NCBI GenBank assembly: GCA_029216955.1
Contig: JANAVB010016207.1
Location: 62,001-126,000 of the forward strand
Length of the DNA stretch: 64,000 nucleotides
Reading direction: 5' to 3'
Source: Iris pallida
Taxonomy: Eukaryota; Streptophyta; Magnoliopsida; Asparagales; Iridaceae
The number at the start of each line of letters is the position of its first letter. Within the stretch, counting starts at the first letter, position 1. A program made the translations under genes and the position numbers. The notes beneath the pieces were generated by a model. That model had not been told where the DNA came from. It saw nothing but the letters and a program-made list of their open reading frames with translations, and did no database searches. This document shows positions 56,494 through 64,000 of the stretch, in pieces.

Positions 56494-57720
56494 ATGGGTA
56501 CTCGGTCAAAGGCAAGATTCCGTATAGATGACGAGGACTCCCAAGCTAGGGGTAGTATTCCCTCAGAGTCTGAAGCGGATGACCTTCACACTAGGGTAGC
56601 CTTCCGGAGGACGACGATCTCTTCAAGTCTGATGGCGACTATCTACCTCCCCTTCCTGAAGATGAGGGACTTATCAACTCAGAGAGACAGTATCAGCACC
56701 AGTTGTACTGTTTTCTCTGTTCATCCTCACATGTTATCTACATATATAGCAGACAGAGAAAGACCTGAAGAAGCTAGTGATCAGACCAGCAAACGGCTAG
56801 AGGGTCTTGAAACATTATTTTCCAATATCACTGATATGCTTACCAATATCATGGCGGTCCAAGCTGCTGGGGCTGTTCCTCCACCCCAACAAAATGTCTC
56901 GGATCACGTCAGTCCGACTCATAGCAACAACCCTCCTTTACTACAAAAGGAGTATAATTCCGTTGCACCTCTGCCAAATCTTGTAAATGCTGGGGGTAGT
57001 CTTTCGCCAACGACGCCTGACAACCATTCAGCAGTTATTTTCCAACACCTGCTCAATCAACAGGATGCAATTGATTCTCTGGTTTTCCATCTCGACACCA
57101 TCTCACATAAAGACGAGCTTCAGAAGATGGGGATATCTCAACCTTATCCTCTTAAATGGAAGAATGCTACTTGCCCTCCTAATTATAAGCCGCTGACACA
57201 AAATTTATTTGACGGGTTGACTTTTCCTCGTCAACATATGACATACTTCAACACGCAGACTCTACACTTACCCAGGGACAATCCGTTCATGTCAAAGCTG
57301 TTTATTAGCACCTTGCAGGGGGTAGCTTTTGAACGGTTCTGCAGTCTGCCTGACGGTTGTATCAATTCTTTTAAAGACTTGGAGAGGTTGTTCCTCAACA
57401 GGTTTTACGAGAGTGGCATGCATGTTAGTATGTCCACCCTCATCGAAACCAAGAAAAGGAGGACTGAGTCTGTCATTGCCTTTATCGAACGCTTCAGGCG
57501 GCTAGTACTGAAGATGCCCTTCGGCATACCAGACTCAAAACTTATGGACACTTGCCGACATAACTTCCTTCCTACTGTAAAGTTCTGTCTGGGTATACAT
57601 AAGTATGATACATGGCTCACTTTCATTGGGGCCGCTGATGCTGCTGAAAATGATGTTCCTAATTTGGAATTACTGGGGTTGAAAACACCCAAATCTGAGG
57701 ACAAGGGCAAGCATCCTTAA
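56494..57720 (+). CDS. gypsy-2 gag (capsid region)
   Basis: From ATG 56494 the frame is open for 408 codons. The first about 200 residues are low-complexity and include P-P-P-Q-Q-N. The capsid domain follows: Q-P-Y-P-L-K-W-K-N-A, N-L-F-D-G-L-T-F-P, F-E-R-F-C-S-L-P, L-E-R-L-F-L-N-R-F-Y and F-I-E-R-F-R-R-L-V-L-K-M-P. This is the plant Retrotrans_gag pattern, colinear with gypsy-1. It stops at TAA 57718-57720, but the same frame continues into the zinc-finger part, so the stop is a lesion. Gag forms the particle shell. Confidence 0.85.
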   Translation: MGTRSKARFRIDDEDSQARGSIPSESEADDLHTRVAFRRTTISSSLMATIYLPFLKMRDLSTQRDSISTSCTVFSVHPHMLSTYIADRERPEEASDQTSKRLEGLETLFSNITDMLTNIMAVQAAGAVPPPQQNVSDHVSPTHSNNPPLLQKEYNSVAPLPNLVNAGGSLSPTTPDNHSAVIFQHLLNQQDAIDSLVFHLDTISHKDELQKMGISQPYPLKWKNATCPPNYKPLTQNLFDGLTFPRQHMTYFNTQTLHLPRDNPFMSKLFISTLQGVAFERFCSLPDGCINSFKDLERLFLNRFYESGMHVSMSTLIETKKRRTESVIAFIERFRRLVLKMPFGIPDSKLMDTCRHNFLPTVKFCLGIHKYDTWLTFIGAADAAENDVPNLELLGLKTPKSEDKGKHP

Positions 57721-58422
57721 ACTATCCATGTTCGTGGGGGTAAAGGGAAAGAAGTCCTGAAGGTCGACACTTCCAAGGGAGCTTCCAATTCTCAGGACGC
57801 CTCCGACAAGCCTAAGAAGACCTTCTCCTTTGACGAAGACGATGTCATTACCATTTTTTATACATTGACGAAGGGTAATAAACTGACATTGCCTCCACCA
57901 CGACGTGCTGCTGAGGCGAACCAACTCAACGATCCCAAGTTCTGTCTCTATCATCAGTACGTGCATCATTCCATCATGGACTGCATCGTTCTGAAGAAGC
58001 AGATACAACAGCTTATCGACAGCCAAGTGATCAACCTCGAAGCTGAAGACAAGGTCATATCTTCTAACATGATCTCTCTTCAGTTTGGTGACTTTTCTCC
58101 CACAGAAGTCCCAGACGGTGTGATCCCTAAGGCAATAATGGAAGTCGTCAACCTACGGCCAACTCGCAACTCAACCTTGGTGCCACTTACGACTGAACGT
58201 GGTGAGATCATGTGGGTCCATCCGGACCTTGAGCAAGAAATGACACAGGGGGTGGTATCTCCCAAAGCAAAAAGGGCAAGAATTACAAGTTATGCCATAT
58301 GGTGTCTTCTCCCATCTACGAAGTTCTATCTGGCGAGACGCTATCGGAGAAGGCTTATCTTCGGACGTATGATCCTGCACAAGAAGAAACAGTACCTTCT
58401 CAAGCTCATGCTGCCCCCATAA
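57721..58422 (+). pseudogene. gypsy-2 Gag C-terminal part with zinc-finger-like motif
   Basis: It is in frame with gag after the TAA. A basic linker (R-G-G-K-G-K-E) and T-F-S-F-D-E-D-D precede K-F-C-L-Y-H-Q-Y-V-H-H-S-I-M-D-C, a C-Y-H-H-C-type motif whose first Cys is intact, unlike gypsy-1. The conserved I-M-W-V-H-P-D-L block follows at about 58208. Near 58290 the frame shifts: the true continuation is the frame of 58299-58631, with Y-N-F-D-I-L-A-Q-L-A-N-T-P-A-R-L-S, also found in gypsy-1. Confidence 0.75.
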
Positions 58423-60246
58423 GCTCAGAAGCCGGCCCGTCTAAGCCTTCAACTACCGACAAAGCCAAGCAGAAGGAGACGCAGTTTGACAAGTCCCTAA
58501 AGGAGCCAGCTCTCGAAGGCATGGATCGGCCCTACAACTTTGACATACTAGCACAGCTGGCCAATACACCTGCCAGGTTATCTCTGTTCGATCGATTTTG
58601 CGACTCTCCAAAGAAACGCGGAAGGCCTTAAGTGAGGTATTACTACATGCCGACTCTTATCTCGCTGAAGTCAAAGCCCCCGCTGAAGACCCTGTCTCCT
58701 GTCTTCACTGCCACAGTACTATGGAAGTGGTGCCCAACATCACCTTTTCACAGGAGGACATGCTACTCAAAAATAATCGTCATGATAGACCCCTATACTA
58801 TACAGGATATATCAGGGCGATTAAGGTGGATCGGATGCACATCGATCCAGGTTCGTCCCTCAGCATCATTCCTAGAAGTTTGCTTCAAATTCTAAGAATC
58901 CCTCTGTATAAGCTATCTGCAACCAATACAACTATCATGACTTTCAGTGCTGGAAGAAGCCACCCGCAGGGTAAGATCCGTCTCAAGTACCAGATCGATG
59001 ATCTCCGAACGGAGGTTTCTTGCTATGTGATCGATGCCAATGTATCCTACAACGTTTTATTGGGACGTCTATGGATATACAAGAACATGATCAGTCCTTC
59101 CATACTTCAGCAGTACTTCAAGTATGTCAACAGCGACGGTGTCATGAAGACGAAGTTTGCCGATGTTGATCCTTTTAATGGCATCGAAGCCTACTATGGA
59201 GATTCAGTACTTTACCAATCTCAGTCCCCCAAGGATGACGGCAACGAAGCTGACAATGAAGCTGAAGCAAGTTCATCCTCCACTGATGGTCCCCTAATTA
59301 TCAGATTCAAAGGACGTACTACTGCAAAAAGTACTCCGAAGCCTCTCACAATCTGGGTGAAAAAGAAGAACCCTGATAAGGTCAAACCATTGACCATCAT
59401 TCTCTGCAAGACACCTTGGGAGGAACCTGTTGAAGTCTGTCCTCCCAACCCTGAAGAATTATCCTACGTAGTGAACTTAGCCAAGGCTGTGGCTCCTCTT
59501 CCAGATGATGATCCTCTCAATGAGTATATCAATACCCATAATAATGTACCTTCAGCAGATGATGTTATCCCTGAAGAAGAACTTGTATATTTTCTTAGTA
59601 AAGGTTTATCTTTGAATTACTCTGATGTCTATCAATTTGTAAACCACTATATAGATATGATATACGCTCTAGAGCACGACATAGGACCACACCTCTGCAT
59701 GCCGGTCATGACACCTCACCTGCGAGAAAAAGTTTACCCAAAAGATATCTACTACTTCATCGTTCCAGCCAGAAAGAAGGGTGAAGAACTAATCATCTTC
59801 GGTCGAATAATTGGCGAAAGAAAGTTCGTTCCGGACTCTACTTCTCCCAAGCACACACGGAAGCTGATTATGACTCTGGAAAAATGCAACTTTTTCGATA
59901 TAGTTGGCAGGCCAAGAATATCATCCAGAACATGGGATACGACATCAAAAGCGACCAGGGGCTAAATTATGGCCGGGGACGACGGTTGACAATACGACAC
60001 TTTGCTCCTCCCGGCAAACCCGAGAACTACTATCAACAAAACGGTATTGGTTTGGGTTATTTCACTCCTCCAACAACTCCTAAAAGGTCAGATGATGAAG
60101 CAGATCGTTGTTCTCATTCTTCTGATTCCTGCCTCTGGGACTCAGACTCCATAACTGTCGATATGTACAAAGCAACTCTGTCCGTTAACATGGTTTCAGT
60201 TGATCAAATTGCAGACGATGTCCAATCAATCGAGCTTGAACAATAG
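58423..60246 (+). pseudogene. gypsy-2 protease region and linker
   Basis: Three frames carry it: 58299-58631, 58598-59965 and 59884-60246. After R-L-S-K-E-T-R-K-A-L comes the protease with I-D-P-G-S-S-L-S-I-I-P, where the D-P-G active site is kept (gypsy-1 has D-P-V), and Y-N-V-L-L-G-R. The acidic linker and G-Y-F-T-P-P-T-T-P follow. Frameshifts lie near 58600 and 59885-59960. It ends at TAG 60244-60246, and a further TAG at 60268-60270 stands directly before E-L-H-F-E-Q, exactly where gypsy-1 has its TAG at 15381. Confidence 0.82.
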
Positions 60247-61702
60247 GCTCAAAAGACGGATACTAGGTAGGAACTTCATTTCGAACAACGTGAACCACCT
60301 ACCAAAGACGAAGTCGTCCAAGTCAATTTAGGATATGAATCATCTTTTAAACCGATCTTCATCAATAAAAGTCTTTCTAGCGATAAACGACAATCTCTTA
60401 TACAGCTTATAAGAGAATACATCGACGTCCTTGCATGGAGCTGTGAAGACATGCCAGGCCTGGACCCTAAAGTCGCAATGCACCGCCTAAATATTTCATC
60501 TAAAGCTAAGCCAGTGAAGCAGCAACAACGACGATTCCGATCAGATGTCATGGAGGCCATCGAGAATGAAATCAAGAAGCTCATTGCCAGTAGATTCATT
60601 CGCAAAGAACAACACCCTGACTGGGTTGCCAACATTGTTCCAGTCATAAAAAAGCGATAAAGTTTGAGTCTGTATCGATTACCGTGATTTGAACTCTACA
60701 TGCCCGAAAGACGAGTTCCCTCTACCGATCACCGACGTAATGATCGACAATACTTACGGCTTCGAGCGGATGTCCTTCATGGATGGGTTCTCAGGCTACA
60801 ACCAGATCAAGATGTTCCCCGACGATGAGAAGCACACATCTTTTCGAACACCGTTGGGGGTATACTGCTATACGGTGATGCCCTTCGGATTGAAAAATGC
60901 AGGGGCGCCATACCAGCGAGCCATGAACCTAATTTTTTGCGGTCATTTGCAAAAAACAGTGGAGTGCTACATAGACGATATCGCAGTTAAAAGTCATCTC
61001 AAGGGCAACCACCTCCAAGTCTTGAGAACGGTGTTCGAACTAATGTGTGCACACCAACTCAAGATGAATCCAACCAAGTCTTTTCTGGGAGTCTCCAGCG
61101 GCAAGTTCCTTGGTTTCGTCATCACTTCAAAGGGTATATATCTTGACCCAGAAAAAGTTAAGGCTATCCTCGATAAGCATCTTCTAAGAAACCTTAAAGA
61201 GCTATGCAGACTGCAAGGAAGGCTAGCCTACATCAGACGATTCATTTTGAACCTTTCTGGAAGGTGTCAACCATTCACTCAGCTCGTGAAGAAAGGTGTA
61301 TCTTTCGTCTGGACTGAACAATGTCAACGTGTATTCGTTGACATCAAAAAGTATCTCACAAGCCCTCCAGTATTGGTAGCTCTAATAATAGGGAAGCCCT
61401 TCTTACTATATGTCCGCGCTATGGACCATTCTCTTGGCACTCTATTAGCTCAGAAGAACGAAGGTGGCCATGAACATGCAATCTACTACCTCAGCTGCAC
61501 AATGGTAGGTACCGAGCACAGATACACACCTATGGAAAAGGAATGCCTTGTACTGGTATTTGCCATCCAGAAGATACGCCACTATGTGTCTGGGCAGACA
61601 ATCCACATCATATCTAAAGTCAATCCTTTCATAATACTCATGACTAAACCAGGTTCTTTCAATTCCTGTTTAGCTACATGGGCATTGCTGTTGACTCCAT
61701 AG
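60247..61702 (+). pseudogene. gypsy-2 reverse transcriptase and first RNase H
   Basis: Order: E-L-H-F-E-Q-R-E-P-P-T, M-P-G-L-D-P, then a frameshift at about 60650 and TGA 60665-60667 inside the conserved K-V-x-V-C-I-D motif, where gypsy-1 has Arg coded CGA. Then Y-R-D-L-N, F-M-D-G-F-S-G-Y-N-Q, M-P-F-G-L-K-N-A-G-A and C-Y-I-D-D-I-A-V, with both active-site Asp present. The long frame 60689-61702 continues through the thumb and the RNase H region (M-D-H-S-L-G-T-L-L-A and M-E-K-E-C-L-V-L). RT and RNase H convert the RNA genome to DNA. One frameshift and one stop abolish the start. Confidence 0.9.
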
Positions 61703-62380
61703 GATATATTCTTCGTTTCTCAGAAGGCAGTAAAAGGCCAAATATTAGCTAATTTTCTAGCAGCTCATTCGGTGCCAGAATCTTCTAAACTCTACGACGA
61801 AATCCACAATAAAGTAGTAGAGTCTAATACTGCAACTGAAGAAATCCCCATTTGGTTAATGTTCTTTGACGGTGCATTAAGAACAGGACCTAAAAGAAAT
61901 ATTATGGCTAGAGTAGGCGTCGTGCTCGTGTCACCCGACCATCTGGTTATACATCATGCATATTCTCTCGTGGAACACTGCACCAACAACGTGGCAGAAT
62001 ATAATACCCTATTGATCGGCCTGCAACTGGCAAAACAACTGGAAGATGACTATCTAGAAGCTTACGGCGATTCCAAGCTTATAGTTAGTCAAGTCCGAGG
62101 GGTCTATGAAGTTCGTCACGAAGATCTCATCCCCTATCATAAAGCAACAATCGAGTTGGTGTCTACTTTCGCTGGATTCTTTATCGAGCATATACCATGA
62201 CTACAGAATATAGAAGCAGATGCTCTAGCCGGTCTCACTGCTTCCTTGACCGTCCCTACCAATACTCAGCAGTCGATCACAGTGTCTGGTCGAGAACTAT
62301 TTTGTGTAAAAGATGCCTTGCATATTTATCATAGTTACACAACGGAAACAAACGACGACGTTAAAGACTAGACATTTTCT
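61703..62380 (+). pseudogene. gypsy-2 second (archaeal-type) RNase H
   Basis: The part 61772-62200 has M-F-F-D-G-A-L-R-T-G-P, N-N-V-A-E-Y-N-T-L-L-I-G-L, A-Y-G-D-S-K-L-I-V-S-Q and Y-E-V-R-H-E-D-L. After TGA 62198-62200 the frame continues A-D-A-L-A-G-L-T. The D, E, D, D motif set matches the aRNH of gypsy-1. TAG 62369-62371 stands where gypsy-1 has Trp (E-D-W-R-T-P). It lies between RT-RNase H and integrase, as expected for the lineage. Confidence 0.83.
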
Positions 62381-63625
62381 TTTATAGACTACGCCGTCTA
62401 TGGAATCCTCCCCGAGGACCCAAAAGAAGCAGTATCTATCCAAAGACGATCCCTCAGATTTTACTACGACACAGATACCAAGATGTTGTATCGACGCTCT
62501 TACGACGTGCTAGTGTTATGATATTTATCAGACACAGAAGCCAAATATGCACTCCGGGAGGCTCACGATGGAGTTTGTGGTACACATCAACCAGGCCCCA
62601 AGCTACAAGATCACTTCAGACTAATGGGTTATTATTGGCCCACAATGATAGCAGATGCTGTTGAATATGCAAAGAAGTGTAAGGCTTGTCAGTTCTATGC
62701 TGATTTCATTCATCAACCTTCGGAGTTTCTACACCCAACGGTAACATCTTGGCCTTTTGAAGCTTGGGGCATAGACGTTATAGGACCAATCAGCCCGCCA
62801 TCTTCCAGAGGACATCGGTTCATCCTAGCCATAACCGATTACTTCACCAAATGGGCAAAAGCTATACCGGTCACCTAATTGAAGGCGTCAAACGTGATTG
62901 GTTTTATCAAACATCACGTTATCTACCGCTTTGGCCTACCTCGCAGGATCATCCATGATAATGGTCCACAATTTGCAAGCCATACATTTTATCGGTTCTG
63001 CAATAGGAATCGAATCCAAAATATAGCCTCTACTACCTACAATCCAGCAGCTAACAGGCTAGCAGAAGCCTTCAATAAAACCAACATTAAACTTCTCAAG
63101 AAATTTGTGTCTTCAAACAAGCACGATTGGAATAAGAAGCTTGGCGAATGTCTATGGGCCTATCGTACAACGGTCCGGACTCCAACAGGCAGTACGGCAT
63201 TCTCTCTGGTTTATGGGAACGAAGCAGTTCTTCCCCTAGAAATCCAGATTCCTTCTTTTCGAGTGGCCTTAGCCAGCGAATTGACTACCGAAGACAGCTA
63301 TCGTCTGCGTCTACAGGAGCTCGAAGCACTAGACGAAAAATGCTTGTTAGCTCAGCAACATATTGATATATACCAAACACGCCTTTCCAGAGCCTTCAAT
63401 AAAAAGGTGAAGGAAAGAGTCTTCCAAGTCGGTGATCTAATCTTAGAAGTGAGAAGGACAATGGTCATGACGCACAAAACAAAAGGGAAATTTTAGCCTA
63501 AATGGGAAGGACCTTTCATTATAGAATCAGTGTAGTCTAACGATGCATACCGACTAACCAAGCATGATGGTGACTTGCTCTTGATGCCTATCAACGGCAA
63601 GTTCCTGAAGAAATACTATGTGTAA
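62381..63625 (+). pseudogene. gypsy-2 integrase
   Basis: A zinc-binding region (H-D-G-V-C-G-T-H-Q-P and C-K-A-C-Q) is followed by the core with A-W-G-I-D-V-I-G, I-H-D-N-G-P-Q-F and R-L-A-E-A-F-N-K; the D, D, E residues are present. The C-terminal part has A-Y-R-T-T-V-R-T-P-T and ends M-P-I-N-G-K-F-L-K-K-Y-Y-V at TAA 63623-63625. Stops at 62519, 62876, 63494 and near 63533 break the frame. It is very similar to gypsy-1 integrase over most of its length. Confidence 0.9.
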
Positions 63626-64000
63626 CCTTTTGTAAATAATGTTCATATATGTTCAGTCATGTAAATGTACAGTACAATGTTTATGTGATTCAAAAAAACT
63701 ATTTAACTATTATCCGTATTTCAAGAGTCTTGAATACGCCTTGGATAATAGGTCCTCTAAAAATATTTTCCCCAGCAAAATCATTCCCGTTTTTGACTCT
63801 GTCCAATCTAGGTTTGACGAAAACAAGTCACGTCCCTATTACCTCTGAATTGTGTTCCTATAATTATTTTCCCAGTGGAATTATAAGAAATGTTCTGCCA
63901 TGACCATATAATCTCTGAGCAAAGCATTCATCAAGGATAATCACATCCATATTACCTCCGAATTATCCACCCCTACCTAATATTATATATTTTCATGTCC
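63626..64000 (+). other. gypsy-2 region downstream of integrase
   Basis: AT-rich and non-coding by eye; short open frames here show no conserved motif. Two diverged direct repeats are visible: GTCCTCTAAAAATATTTTCCCCAG (as two parts near 63752) versus ATTATTTTCCCAGTGGAA (near 63862), and CACGTCCCTATTACCTC versus CACATCCATATTACCTC (about 63828 and 63944). The 3' LTR is not reached. Confidence 0.55.

Larger units (their letters stand above)
54520..64000 (+). mobile_element. gypsy-2: Tat/Ogre-like Ty3/gypsy element, 3' end outside the window
   Basis: It contains 5' LTR, PBS, a PBS-initiated ORF, gag, protease, RT-RNase H, archaeal-type RNase H and integrase in the same order as gypsy-1, on the plus strand. 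The protein regions are colinear with gypsy-1, but the LTRs are different in sequence, so these are two families of one lineage. The start is set where H similarity ends; CGTAGAAGC there probably derives from TGTAGAAGC. The 3' LTR and TSD cannot be checked. Many stops and frameshifts make it non-functional. Confidence 0.9.

Overview
The window is repeat-filled nuclear DNA of a flowering plant. The plant assignment rests on plant-type LTR retrotransposons (SIRE/Maximus-like Ty1/copia, Tat/Ogre-like Ty3/gypsy with a second RNase H, Tekay-like long-LTR elements), a CACTA transposon with the usual CACTACAAGAAAA ends, hAT, Mutator and Harbinger type MITEs, and captured plant gene exons. I see no intact single-copy host gene, no tRNA or rRNA, and no prokaryotic feature. 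Monocot versus eudicot cannot be decided from what I see.

The layout is a stack of insertions whose edges can mostly be placed to the base by target site duplications (TSDs). The base layer, here called H, is a long-LTR element lying as LTR1 (28259-39568), internal (39569-40574), LTR2 (40575-53357), second internal (53358-54519). Its internal parts are only about 1 kb and have no coding domains. H LTR1 contains the end of another long-LTR element, L0 (27808-28258). L0 is interrupted by SIRE-like copia-1 (window start to about 27807), which is interrupted by Tat-like gypsy-1 on the minus strand (625-21528, TSD GCTAG). Gypsy-1 is interrupted by a CACTA element (3682-11423, TSD ATA), which carries a hAT MITE (8353-8734) that itself carries a second hAT MITE (8497-8672). 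The copia-1 3' LTR also holds a probable solo long LTR, S (about 22192-27034), with a Mutator-type hairpin MITE and a Harbinger-like element inside.

Further right, copia-2 (28371-38087, TSD TATTT) sits in H LTR1. A second long-LTR element without coding domains (called LARD here, 44178-53108, TSD GTTGA, LTRs of about 3.9 kb around a 1.1 kb internal part) sits in H LTR2. Gypsy-2 (54520 to beyond the window end, plus strand) sits in the second H internal region. Because H is present twice, the window holds its own empty-site copies for the copia-2 and LARD insertions.

Copia-2 is young (about 1% LTR divergence by my manual count) but has frameshifts and a catalytic RNase H Asp changed to Asn. 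Gypsy-1 (about 5% LTR divergence) and gypsy-2 are related Tat-lineage families with gag, protease, RT, RNase H, archaeal-type RNase H and integrase, all broken by stops and frameshifts. Both start an extra open frame inside the primer binding site. The CACTA element carries exon fragments of three nuclear genes with organelle roles: a CHUP1-like gene, mitochondrial EF-G and mitochondrial ribosomal protein uL15.

Most worth a second look: the PBS-initiated frame shared by the two gypsy families, the three-gene CACTA capture, antisense frames with a TATA box downstream of the gypsy-1 integrase, the tandem LTR-internal-LTR-internal array, and the histidine-rich repeat in the copia-2 Gag.
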